Shown here: positions 25,814-33,838 of the stretch, piece by piece
Layout of the letters: each line of letters begins with the position of its first letter
Position numbering within the stretch: position 1 is the first letter of the stretch
From: Limnochordia bacterium
GTDB taxonomy: Bacteria; Bacillota; Limnochordia; DUMW01
Assembly: GCA_023230925.1 (NCBI GenBank)
Contig: JALNWK010000022.1
Span: 1 to 47,313, forward strand
Reading direction: 5' to 3'
DNA: 47,313 nt
Made by a program: the position numbers and the translations under genes
The notes under the pieces: generated by a model
What the model was told of the DNA's origin: nothing
Databases searched by the model: none
The model's input: the letters and a program-made list of their open reading frames with translations, nothing else

Positions 25814-26848
25814 CTAGATCAAGTCGTTCTTTACCATATACTCCCCAATCTGCACTGCATTTAACGCTGCACCTTTGCGAATCTGGTCCCCCACCACCCA
25901 GAGATTGATCGCCCGGGAATGGGAGTTATCCTGTCGAATTCGTCCCACGCAAACCTCATCCTTACCTGCAACATCCAGGGGCATCGGGTACAGAAGATTC
26001 TGTGGATCATCTTGGACGATGACTCCCGGAAAGACAGATAGTAATTCCTTCACCTTCGGCAGATCTACCTCTTGCTTAAATTCAATGTTCACTGATTCTG
26101 AATGGCTGCGCATCACGGGCACCCGCACGGTGGTCGCCGTAATCCTCATATTGGGATCATGGAGAATCTTCTGCGTTTCCCGTACCATCTTCCATTCTTC
26201 TTTAGTATAGTCCATCTCATCGAACATATCGATATGAGGCACTAGGTTAAAGGCCATTTGGTAATGCTCATCAGCTGCCACAAAGGGAAAACTCTTGGAT
26301 ACTATTTCCTCATCAGCCACCCAGGCTCTTACCTGATTAGCCAGATCCTCCATACCGCTTGCCCCCACCCCGGATACCGCTTGATAGGTGGACACTACCA
26401 CTCGCTCAATGCCGTAGAAACGATGAAGAGGAGCTAAGGCCATCACCATAATGGTTGTTGAGCAATTGGGGTTTGCAACCAGTTTTGTACCTGGAGTAAT
26501 ATCCGAGGCGTTAACCTCGGGAACAACCAAAGGAACATCCTCATCTAAACGAAAGGCACTGGTATTATCGATGATCACAGTTCCTCTGGCCATGGCCTCC
26601 TTTGCATACTCCTTACTAATACTACCACCGGCACAGAAAAAGGCAATATCTACATCCTCAAAGGCCTCTGGGCTCACTGCCTGTACCGTTAGTTCTTCTC
26701 CCTGGAAGTCAAACTTGCGTCCGGCAGACCGGGGAGAAGCAAGGAGTTTTAGCTCCTGCAGGGGAAAGTCCCGCTCTGCTAGGATCGCCATCAGTTCCTG
26801 CCCTACTGCCCCTGTTGCTCCTAGAATTGCTGTACGTACTCTTTGCAT
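25814..26848 (-). CDS. asd: Aspartate-semialdehyde dehydrogenase
   Basis: Asd reduces aspartyl phosphate to aspartate semialdehyde with NADPH. The 344-residue protein has the Rossmann motif AILGATGAVGQELM, the catalytic cysteine in NPNCSTTIMVMAL and the substrate-binding LVPHID and MRITATTVRVPVMRSHSES. The ATG at 26848 follows AAGGAGGAG; an in-frame GTG nine codons upstream lacks a site. Downstream is lysC, 22 bp away. Confidence 0.95.
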   Translation of the reverse strand: MQRVRTAILGATGAVGQELMAILAERDFPLQELKLLASPRSAGRKFDFQGEELTVQAVSPEAFEDVDIAFFCAGGSISKEYAKEAMARGTVIIDNTSAFRLDEDVPLVVPEVNASDITPGTKLVANPNCSTTIMVMALAPLHRFYGIERVVVSTYQAVSGVGASGMEDLANQVRAWVADEEIVSKSFPFVAADEHYQMAFNLVPHIDMFDEMDYTKEEWKMVRETQKILHDPNMRITATTVRVPVMRSHSESVNIEFKQEVDLPKVKELLSVFPGVIVQDDPQNLLYPMPLDVAGKDEVCVGRIRQDNSHSRAINLWVVGDQIRKGAALNAVQIGEYMVKNDLI

Positions 26849-26897
26849 CGTACTCCTCCTTATCGTTACTTTCACATCTACGGTGTTTTTTCCTTCA

Positions 26898-27479
26898 TTA
26901 CGCCACGATTATTGGCTGTAGCTGCTCACCCCTTAAGGCAGCATGGAGGGACGCGGGAATCAGGCTCGCCTCTGCCACCAAGGAACGAGGTTTCTTGATT
27001 GGATCATCCTGACGGAAGGGCACAAAGTACACATTCCGCATGGTCAAAACCTTGCCTAAGTTCGCCGCATTGTTACCCAATCCGTCATTGGTGGATATAG
27101 AGATAATCACTGGCCTACTATTGCGCAATTGAGACTTCATAGCCATCAGTACACAGGTGTCGGTAATGCCATGGGCAAACTTGGCTAGCGTGTTTCCTGT
27201 ACACGGTGCCACGACCAGTACATCCAGCAACTGCTGCGGTCCAATTGGTTCTGCCTTGACAATACTATCAATGGGGCATTTTCCTGTTATGCGCTCAAGG
27301 ACCTCCATCAAGGCCTTAGCGGTACCAAACCGTGTATCCAAAGTCAAAAGCGACGATGACACAATGGGAATAACCTCGGCATTCATCTCGATGAGACTAC
27401 GCATCTGACCTTGAATAGAATCTATTGTACAAAAGGAACCGGTCAGTGCAAATCCCACTTTTACACCAGAAAAATCCAT
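26898..27479 (-). CDS. dpaB: Dipicolinate synthase subunit B
   Basis: The 193-residue flavoprotein-like subunit (SpoVFB) works with DpaA to oxidise the dihydrodipicolinate product to dipicolinic acid in the mother cell during sporulation. It has VGFALTGSFCTI at the start, LLDVLVVAPCTGNTLAKFAHG in the phosphopantothenoylcysteine-decarboxylase-like core and VIISISTNDGLGNNAANLG. The stop-to-start gap after dpaA is 42 bp. Order dpaA-dpaB-asd is conserved. Confidence 0.94.
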   Translation of the reverse strand: MDFSGVKVGFALTGSFCTIDSIQGQMRSLIEMNAEVIPIVSSSLLTLDTRFGTAKALMEVLERITGKCPIDSIVKAEPIGPQQLLDVLVVAPCTGNTLAKFAHGITDTCVLMAMKSQLRNSRPVIISISTNDGLGNNAANLGKVLTMRNVYFVPFRQDDPIKKPRSLVAEASLIPASLHAALRGEQLQPIIVA

Positions 27480-27521
27480 CTCCTAGACACCCCCGGATAT
27501 CTGGTGCACGGAGTATCCAGG

Positions 27522-28403
27522 TTAGCTCAGATACTGGGAAATAATCTTCAAGACTCCCTTGGCCATGATCTCACCCGCCGTCTGCGGCGCTACCTTGCCC
27601 GGTAGCCCCAGCGCTAACACAGCTTGGATCCCAAGACGCTCCGCCGCCTTAAAGTCTGTACCACCGGGACTAGATGCTAGATCGATGATCACCGTATCCT
27701 GTCTTAACCCGGCAAGCACATCATCGGTTAGTATCATGGCTGGTACAGTATTGAAGATTAGATCAGCATTGGCGGTAACCCCGTTGATCTGGTCAAACCC
27801 GAAGCTGGCAAGTCCCATCTCGTATGCCCTGGCCCGTTGCCCGCTGTTTCTGGCGACCACTGTTGTCTGTGCTCTCAAGGCCTGTAGCGTACGGGCTAGT
27901 GTCTGGGCACACCGTCCAAAACCTAGTACAACCGCCCTTGAGCCGTGAATTGTAATCGGTAGCTTCTCCATCGCCAGGAATATGGCACCTTCTGCGGTAG
28001 GAATGGAGTTGAGTATGGCTACTTCGTCATCCTCCGCCAACTCAACAACTTCTATCCCAAACTCCAGGGCAGCCTGTCTGACCACGGGTTGGGCAAAACC
28101 AATCATGAGCACAGTCTCCGGGAGTATACAGGAGAAAACCTCCCGGTCCAGCATAATCACCGACCGATCAGGCACTGCTTTGATCCGTCCGGTTTGATCT
28201 GTGTTACCCATGGGAGCCAGTATGAAACGGCTATTGGATATGGCTTCTTTCAATGAAACATGTCGGCACTGGGGAAACTGAGCATTTTCATATCCTACTA
28301 GTAAGACATCAGCCCCTCGTTCCACTAACGAACGGACAACGATAAACTCCCTGGCGTCTCCACCTAGGACGGCTACGGGAATGCCATCTAAACAATTACC
28401 CAT
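27522..28403 (-). CDS. dpaA: Dipicolinate synthase subunit A
   Basis: The 293-residue SpoVFA subunit has an N-terminal substrate domain (VAVLGGDAREFIVVRSLVE) and a C-terminal NAD(P)-binding domain with VVLGFGRCAQTLARTLQAL and VIIDLASSPGGTDF. Dipicolinic acid makes up much of the spore core and confers heat resistance. The ATG at 28403 has GGGGAGG at five bases; an in-frame GTG upstream sits inside the site. A sigma-K-like promoter precedes it. Confidence 0.94.
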   Translation of the reverse strand: MGNCLDGIPVAVLGGDAREFIVVRSLVERGADVLLVGYENAQFPQCRHVSLKEAISNSRFILAPMGNTDQTGRIKAVPDRSVIMLDREVFSCILPETVLMIGFAQPVVRQAALEFGIEVVELAEDDEVAILNSIPTAEGAIFLAMEKLPITIHGSRAVVLGFGRCAQTLARTLQALRAQTTVVARNSGQRARAYEMGLASFGFDQINGVTANADLIFNTVPAMILTDDVLAGLRQDTVIIDLASSPGGTDFKAAERLGIQAVLALGLPGKVAPQTAGEIMAKGVLKIISQYLS

Positions 28404-28446
28404 GCACTCCTCCCCTTTCACAGCCTGGTCCCTCCGTGCTTACTAG

Positions 28447-28475
28447 TAATATATGCCCAGGGATCTACCCTTGTT
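28447..28475 (-). promoter_or_regulatory. Sigma-K-type promoter ahead of dpaA
   Basis: On the minus strand AACA is followed after 16 bases by CATATATTA, an exact fit to the sigma-K consensus (mACm, N16-17, CATAnnnTA). Its -35 overlaps the dapB stop codon; transcription would start around 28440, some 37 bases before the dpaA ATG. Sigma-K is active in the late mother cell, where dipicolinate is made. Confidence 0.65.
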
Positions 28476-29271
28476 AATCCCCAAAAAGCACCTGCTCCAA
28501 CCCATAAATTAACTCATCTACCTCCAGTACCTTGCGGATGGCCAGCATCACGCCAGGCATAAAGGACTCTCTACTGGTGGAGTCATGCCTCAGGGTTAGA
28601 AGCTGTCCACTGCCTCCGAAAATTACTTCCTGATGAGCAATCAGGCCGGGTAAACGCACACTGTGGATATTGATTCCCTCCAGTACACCGCCCCGTACGC
28701 CGCCAAGCTTCTCTTCACTGACTTGCTGCTGAACAACCTGCCCCCGGGCCTCTGCCATCATTTGTGCTGTCTTGATCGCGGTCCCCGAAGGAGCATCCTT
28801 CTTTTGATCATGGTGCAGCTCAATGATCTCCCCATGGGGGAAATACTGGCTGGCAATCTTTGCAAACCGCATTAGAAGCAAGGCCCCTAAGGCGAAATTC
28901 GGAGCAATGATCACGCCCAGGCCAGCACTCTTAGCCCAGCGACGGATATCAGAGATGTCCTCCATACTTAAGCCGGTTGTACCTACAACTGGCCGTACTC
29001 CCTTTTGCAGTGCGGTATGGATATTCCTCTTTACCACCGCAGGTTCTGTGAAATCCACCAACACCTGGGCCTTTTCTACACCATCCTCTGGATCTTGTTC
29101 AATAGTAACACCCAAGTGCCCAATACCTGCTACTTCTCCGGCATCCTGTCCCTTGGCACTAGGATCAAAGGCGGCAACTAGCTTCAGATCCGCTTCCTTC
29201 TGTAAGGCTCGAACAACCTCTTGCCCCATCTTGCCTGCTGCACCACTTACTGCAACCCTAATCGTTGACAA
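28474..29271 (-). CDS. dapB: 4-hydroxy-tetrahydrodipicolinate reductase
   Basis: DapB reduces the DapA product with NAD(P)H toward lysine and diaminopimelate. The 265-residue protein has AVSGAAGKMGQEVVRAL, the central ELHHDQKKDAPSGTAI with the catalytic HH, and the end MLAIRKVLEVDELIYGLEQ. The TTG start is preceded by GGGGGAG at six bases. It is the first gene behind the lysine riboswitch. In B. subtilis dapB is elsewhere, so the linkage with the dpa operon differs. Confidence 0.94.
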   Translation of the reverse strand: MSTIRVAVSGAAGKMGQEVVRALQKEADLKLVAAFDPSAKGQDAGEVAGIGHLGVTIEQDPEDGVEKAQVLVDFTEPAVVKRNIHTALQKGVRPVVGTTGLSMEDISDIRRWAKSAGLGVIIAPNFALGALLLMRFAKIASQYFPHGEIIELHHDQKKDAPSGTAIKTAQMMAEARGQVVQQQVSEEKLGGVRGGVLEGINIHSVRLPGLIAHQEVIFGGSGQLLTLRHDSTSRESFMPGVMLAIRKVLEVDELIYGLEQVLFGD

Positions 29272-29298
29272 AGTGATCTCCCCCTAAAAACGAGGTAC

Positions 29299-29329
29299 AA
29301 AAAGCGGTTGGCAATATCTCACCAACCGC
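29299..29329 (-). terminator. Riboswitch-controlled terminator before dapB
   Basis: GCGGTTGG and CCAACCGC form an eight-bp stem followed on the minus strand by TTTTT. It lies directly between the lysine aptamer and dapB, as expected for a transcription-off switch. Confidence 0.8.
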
Positions 29330-29344
29330 ATTTACACAGTTTAG

Positions 29345-29517
29345 GCGAGATAGCGCTCCATTGCTAAAATGGCAGTCCTAAGGTTCTTAACCCTAGGCCC
29401 AGCATCTAACCCGGATTTGGGCCAAACGCTTCGGCGGCGAACTCCTTTCCCCTTGGCTCATCGAACGAAATCCCGTCTACCCAAGGATACTCTTAGACGC
29501 CGCGCCTCTATCCCTAC
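29345..29517 (-). ncRNA. Lysine riboswitch (L-box) of the dapB operon
   Basis: The minus strand carries the L-box landmarks in order: GATAGAGGCGC at the 5' end of P1 with TAAGAGTA soon after, a CCAAGGGGAAAGG segment followed by CGCCGAAGCG, then GGTTAAGAACC and TTAGGACTGCCA. CGCTATCTC closes P1; GGGATAG pairs with CTATCTC (one G-U). Lysine binding would favour the adjacent terminator and stop transcription of dapB and probably the whole operon. Confidence 0.88.
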
Positions 29518-29567
29518 AATATGGTCTGGAGTGGACCTAACCCCATTTACACCTCGATTACAGATAT

Positions 29568-29595
29568 ATTATACATACATTACCTAGAAAGTCAA
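29568..29595 (-). promoter_or_regulatory. Sigma-A promoter of the dapB operon
   Basis: The minus strand has TTGACT and TATAAT separated by 16 bases, a near-consensus vegetative promoter. Transcription would begin around 29561, just before the lysine aptamer. Confidence 0.8.
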
Positions 29596-29672
29596 AGACA
29601 CCACTGTGTGGCCCCATCCTTGCCCACAGAAAATTTCATCGTATCGCACAAGTCCATACCTGATCAGAGGAC

Positions 29673-31415
29673 TCATTCCTCAATGGCCGCCTTTTTTTCG
29701 TTGATCTGGCGAATTGCGGATGGGTTAAATTTCGGTTGACGCTCATAGGTATATAAACCATTAACCTCCTGCTCCACATCATACAATTGCGTATAGCAGA
29801 AACCAGCTATCCTTGGATTACTAAGTAGCACTTCGGTTAATCCCCGGTAACGGGCCATGAATTCCTCTCTACTGGTCGGTCGATGTCCGTAACCCCAACC
29901 GCCTTCATCTTCATCATTCCACCAGATCCCACCGTATTCACTAACAAAGTAAGGCTGTCCTTCGTATTTCTGCCTATCAGGAAAACTGACAAACACATCA
30001 CCACCAGAGGCCATTGACTGGTACCGGGCCGTGAAAGTCTCTACATTCTGATCGTAGTCGTGCACATCGAAAATATCTGTAACAACGTGGTAGTTGCCAC
30101 TGGTATCAATTACCGGCCGGGTGGGATCCAGTTGCTTTGTAACTCCGTACACAATCCTAAGTACCTCGTTGTTCTGTCTAGTTCCATTGTTGTCCCAGGT
30201 CTCGTTGAAAGGGCACCAGATGATTAATGCCGGATGGTTGAAGTCCCGTCTAACAGCCTCCATCCATTCGGGCAGGAATCGTTCTAACCCCACTGCAGTG
30301 GTAATATTCAGACCCCAACTAGGATACTCTCCCCAAATTAGATAACCAAGCTTATCCGCCCAGTACAAGAACCGTCGTTCAAACACCTTCTGATGGAGCC
30401 TGGCTCCGTTGAAACCAAGTCCCAGGGAAAGCTCAATGTCTTTGCGTAAATCATCATCACTAGGAGCCGTATACACTCCCTCGGGATAGTAACCCTGATC
30501 AAGTACTAATCGTTGGAAGACGGGTTTACCGTTAATTAGTACTGCTTGCCCGCCTAGGGTAACGGTCCTCATCCCAAAATAGCTTTGGACTTGGTCTAGG
30601 ATGCCAGATTCGTTAATCAAAAGGACGTCCAGATCATATAGACGCGGGCATCCCGGCTCCCACAGATGCACCTCGGCTAGGGGCAAGGCCACCTGTGCAT
30701 GCTTACCGGAGATTTGCGCCCGTACCTCCCCCATAGGTTTGCCCTTGTATGAAGGGCGAAGGACAATAGCACAATTCTCGACTTCTCCGGCCAACTGGGC
30801 CTGCACATGCATCACGGCATTATCCGGATCGGGGATATATCTTAGCGACTGGATGTATCCTACGGGAACACACTCAAGCCATACAGTCTGCCAAATCCCT
30901 GTGACCCTAGTATAATCACAGCCTCGGGAATAGAAAGAATGACTTTGCTTGCCCCTAGGTTGTAGCCCCGATCGTCCATCGTCCTGGGCGCAGACCGTAA
31001 TCACATTTGTAGTAGAGGATAATTGCTCTGTAATGTCAAAGGTAAAAGGGGTATACCCACCCCGGTGTATGCCCACAGATACTCCATTGACCCATACTTC
31101 GGTACTGTAGTCTACCGCTTCAAAGTGTAGTAAGATGCGATTTCCCCTTTCCCATCCTGCGGGTAGGTCAAACTCTCGCCTATACCAGACAGCCGCCATA
31201 AAATCCCGATACTCTACACCGGAGAGCTTACTCTCAGGACAAAAGGGAACAAGAATCCTGCCGGATAGTTCGTCTCTGTCAAAGAACTGCCGCTCTTTTC
31301 CGCTTCTTCCGTGATCAATCTCAAACTCCCACCAGCCATTGAGATTCAGCCATTTGTCCCGCACCAGTTGCGGCCGCGGATATTCTGACCTTGGTACATA
31401 ATTAAGGGGTACCAT
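29673..31415 (-). CDS. Glycoside hydrolase family 2 protein
   Basis: The 580-residue protein has the three GH2 core domains: a sugar-binding jelly roll (about 20-185, with VWVNGVSVGIHRGGYTPF), an immunoglobulin-like domain (about 190-290) and a TIM barrel (about 295-565). The acid/base glutamate lies in IIWCPFNETW (about E405) and the nucleophile in YFVSEYGG (about E493). Activity could be beta-galactosidase, -glucuronidase or -mannosidase; the sequence does not decide. No signal peptide, so it acts inside the cell. ATG 31415 has GGGAGG at seven bases. It interrupts the conserved ymxH-dpaA junction. Confidence 0.85.
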   Translation of the reverse strand: MVPLNYVPRSEYPRPQLVRDKWLNLNGWWEFEIDHGRSGKERQFFDRDELSGRILVPFCPESKLSGVEYRDFMAAVWYRREFDLPAGWERGNRILLHFEAVDYSTEVWVNGVSVGIHRGGYTPFTFDITEQLSSTTNVITVCAQDDGRSGLQPRGKQSHSFYSRGCDYTRVTGIWQTVWLECVPVGYIQSLRYIPDPDNAVMHVQAQLAGEVENCAIVLRPSYKGKPMGEVRAQISGKHAQVALPLAEVHLWEPGCPRLYDLDVLLINESGILDQVQSYFGMRTVTLGGQAVLINGKPVFQRLVLDQGYYPEGVYTAPSDDDLRKDIELSLGLGFNGARLHQKVFERRFLYWADKLGYLIWGEYPSWGLNITTAVGLERFLPEWMEAVRRDFNHPALIIWCPFNETWDNNGTRQNNEVLRIVYGVTKQLDPTRPVIDTSGNYHVVTDIFDVHDYDQNVETFTARYQSMASGGDVFVSFPDRQKYEGQPYFVSEYGGIWWNDEDEGGWGYGHRPTSREEFMARYRGLTEVLLSNPRIAGFCYTQLYDVEQEVNGLYTYERQPKFNPSAIRQINEKKAAIEE

Positions 31416-31529
31416 CACAAAACCTCCCTATGTAAATAATCCGCTCTTGGTTCTTTTATCAATGCCTATACTTTGACACAGGGATGAGGAATCCCTGCCA
31501 TGACCCAAGGAGTTGAGTTTTCGAGGTGT

Positions 31530-31554
31530 AAGCCCTGCAAAGTACGCAGGGCTT
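31530..31554 (-). terminator. Hairpin after the stress-protein gene
   Basis: AAGCCCTGC and GCAGGGCTT form a perfect nine-bp stem with a seven-base loop, six bases past the stop at 31560. No T-run follows, so termination strength is uncertain. Confidence 0.55.
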
Positions 31555-31559
31555 TGTGA

Positions 31560-32054
31560 TTAGTAGGTCTCGACGTTGTTTGCACCGAACTCGTTAAGAA
31601 CCGACTCTGCGTCTTCAATCTTATCATCGGTGTCAATGACCGCGAGGATCTTGCCTTTCTTGACTTCCTCTTGATAGAAATTGCTTCTGTCCTGAGGAAT
31701 TCCTAAGTCCACAAGACCACCAACCACACCACCGGCCACAACCCCGGATAACGCAGCGGCCAAGGGACCAGCGGCAATAATCGGTCCAACACCGGGAATA
31801 GCAAGGGCACCGGCACCAGCCAGCAATCCTGCAATTCCGCCTAGGGCACCACCCCAAGCGGTACCAGTAGCCACACTACCCATGCCCATTTCCTCATCGC
31901 CTGCTTCGGTGTCAGTATCACCCCGACCTTGAATGTCCCGGCGATCCCGAGCAACAATGGAGATTTCATTGTCTCCAAAGCCATTGTCGCGCATGTGTTT
32001 TACCGCCTTTTCAGCCTGTCTTTCCGTATCAAATGTACCAATGACCGTCGACAC
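31560..32054 (-). CDS. General stress protein 17M-like (YflT-type) protein
   Basis: The 164-residue protein begins VIGTFDTERQAEKAVKHMRDNGF, a heat-induced stress protein 17M-type domain. Next comes a Gly/Ala-rich helical hairpin (about 65-125, GGALGGIAGLLAGAGALAIPG) that could enter a membrane. A C-terminal ferredoxin-like half follows (VKKGKILAVIDTDDKIEDAE). Such proteins respond to general stress; the molecular role is unknown. The GTG start follows AAGGAGG at eight bases. Confidence 0.82.
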   Translation of the reverse strand: MSTVIGTFDTERQAEKAVKHMRDNGFGDNEISIVARDRRDIQGRGDTDTEAGDEEMGMGSVATGTAWGGALGGIAGLLAGAGALAIPGVGPIIAAGPLAAALSGVVAGGVVGGLVDLGIPQDRSNFYQEEVKKGKILAVIDTDDKIEDAESVLNEFGANNVETY

Positions 32055-32130
32055 AAGCTATTCCTCCTTGTTATGTGTTACCGTACTTCAATAGTAGTTT
32101 GTCATAACAAGGGGAACTGTATGCAGCATC

Positions 32131-32406
32131 TTACAGTTCCGGTGTCTGTGGGTCAAAATACTGACGACTGCATCGCATATCTACAATAATAACGTCCAAC
32201 CCTATTTTAAGTATTCCTTCCCAGGGGATCATGACATACTCATCATTGCCGAAAAGGAAGAATTTCCTACGCCGTTGGGGTAGAATAATGGCCACGACCT
32301 CCAAGGTCTGGGTATCAATTACCAGATCCGCATGATGCACCACGCCCATCCTGCGGCCTTCGGCAATATCGATCAATTCCTTCCCCGCGATTTCACTATA
32401 GAGCAA
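32131..32406 (-). CDS. ymxH: YlmC/YmxH PRC-barrel sporulation-associated protein
   Basis: The 91-residue protein is a single PRC-barrel of the YlmC/YmxH family: LYSEIAGKELIDIAEGRRMG, then LVIDTQTLEVVAIIL and YVMIPWEGILKIGLDVIIVD. The family is nearly confined to spore formers. By gene order it is YmxH. The TTG start is preceded by a G-rich site. It ends 76 bp upstream of the stress-protein start. Confidence 0.88.
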   Translation of the reverse strand: MLYSEIAGKELIDIAEGRRMGVVHHADLVIDTQTLEVVAIILPQRRRKFFLFGNDEYVMIPWEGILKIGLDVIIVDMRCSRQYFDPQTPEL

Positions 32407-32418
32407 GGGTACAACCCC

Positions 32419-33684
32419 CTACCATCTCCGTTGATATGCCACCTTAACCCCAAGGGAGCTTGGATGTTGCCAGTAAGCATCTATTCTGCCATTGTCCCAG
32501 GTTCCCCAATCCAGTTCCACTTTGAAATGACCAAATTCCTGAGTAAGGCTTATAAAGCATTGATTGAGCGCCTCAGCCCTCCCCCTTCGTCGCACTAAGC
32601 CACGTAACTTTAGGAAGGAGTTTGGCGTCAAGTCCCCTTGGATTCGTACTGCCTGCAGGGATGTATCATAGGCAGCCTTGACCTCTAATCTTGGCACGGG
32701 TGAAAACTGCAGCTTCCCGTGCCACCCATCGGGCCTTTGGGTGAGGGTAATATCGTACTCTTTACCTTTCAGTCCATAGAACATCGATTCCTGTGACCTG
32801 GTGGAAGAATCGCTCCAGGCTCTGCCTACCCGCAAAGTGCTTATGCCAAGGGAAGCACTCCACCCAATCTCTTTGCTACATTGCCGGTTCCCCGTTTCGC
32901 TGGTCAAATCGGAGCCTTCTAGTTCTATGACTCCAAGCCACCCCAAAGAAACCCGACCATGCCAATCCCAGCCCGTCCGGCCACGCCCTAGGGCAAAGGA
33001 GGACTTGGCCGGGGTCACAAAGTTACCATCAACGTCCCGGTAATTGAGTCTCAGACTTAAGGACTCCGACGTATAGCCCATACCCGCCGCTGCCGCTCGG
33101 GCAGGCTGGAAATCAGCAGTTGCGCCCATTGCTCCTTCGAGGGTCAAAGCACCCTGAGCATATTTCCCCTCTAAGACATACATATGCTCATCCCTGCCAA
33201 GATAACCTAGATGATTAACGCTTCCGGTGGCCAGAAACTGCCACGGACCTGTGGTAAGGGTGAGTTGTCCCGCAAGTACCCGTTGCACATCCTTGGATAT
33301 CCCCCGGGCAACAATCCCCGTAGCACTCCAGGGACCAATCTTACCGGTAATCGTATAGCCATAATCTTGCTTCTGTTGAACATTCCCTCCCACAATGGAC
33401 ATCCTGCCTTTGAAATGGGGTAACGCATATCCCCAGGAAAGGTAGTGCTCCCACCCTGCCAGCGCAAAACCAACCCGGGCTTGATCAAGTTGTATGTTTT
33501 GGGGGCCATACAAGAAGCGGGTCTCCCAATCCAAGACATTAGACCCTGCCAATTTGAGTTGAGAAGTCGCTATAGAACCTGATTCGTAGATACGATGGAC
33601 ATAGTCCCATCCCAAGCTAAGCGTGGAAGCACTAACTGAAGTCGACAAAAAGAGTATAAGTAGAGTGATGATTAATTTGAGCAT
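32419..33684 (-). CDS. Signal-peptide-bearing beta-barrel protein, probable outer-membrane type
   Basis: The 421-residue protein has a signal peptide (MLKLIITLLILFLSTSVSAS) cleaved around residue 20. The mature part is built almost wholly of alternating polar/non-polar strands rich in Tyr, Trp and Gly (for example LSLRLNYRDVDG and HGRVSLGWLGVIELEG). It ends VKVAYQRRW, an aromatic end typical of outer-membrane beta-barrels. No membrane helix follows the signal. A porin-like role in a diderm Firmicute is the best reading; a monoderm surface beta protein is the alternative. The ATG at 33684 has AGGAGG at ten bases. Confidence 0.65.
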   Translation of the reverse strand: MLKLIITLLILFLSTSVSASTLSLGWDYVHRIYESGSIATSQLKLAGSNVLDWETRFLYGPQNIQLDQARVGFALAGWEHYLSWGYALPHFKGRMSIVGGNVQQKQDYGYTITGKIGPWSATGIVARGISKDVQRVLAGQLTLTTGPWQFLATGSVNHLGYLGRDEHMYVLEGKYAQGALTLEGAMGATADFQPARAAAAGMGYTSESLSLRLNYRDVDGNFVTPAKSSFALGRGRTGWDWHGRVSLGWLGVIELEGSDLTSETGNRQCSKEIGWSASLGISTLRVGRAWSDSSTRSQESMFYGLKGKEYDITLTQRPDGWHGKLQFSPVPRLEVKAAYDTSLQAVRIQGDLTPNSFLKLRGLVRRRGRAEALNQCFISLTQEFGHFKVELDWGTWDNGRIDAYWQHPSSLGVKVAYQRRW

Positions 33685-33690
33685 ATCGAA

Positions 33691-33717
33691 AAAACCTCCT
33701 AAACAACAGGAGGCTTT
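33691..33717 (-). promoter_or_regulatory. Terminator-like hairpin overlapping the barrel-gene ribosome-binding site
   Basis: On the minus strand AAAGCCTCCT pairs with AGGAGGTTTT (one G-U) over a GTTGTTT loop, and more Ts follow. The 3' arm is the AGGAGG ribosome-binding site of the gene at 32419-33684. It looks both like an intrinsic terminator for the M16 peptidase gene upstream and a lid on translation of the barrel gene. Confidence 0.6.
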
Positions 33718-33838
33718 CCGGCATCCTTGCATTATACTAATTAACCATCGGCTAACAAAGTCCTGCTTTACTGGATATACTTTGGTTAAGGTTAATCGTT
33801 TCTTTGCGTTCCAGGAGGCTTCTTACGTGTGGTTGGCC

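Noticed and set aside
29520..29672. A T-box in front of dapB
   Set aside because: The leader motifs match the lysine aptamer, and no T-box (TGGNACCGCG) was seen.
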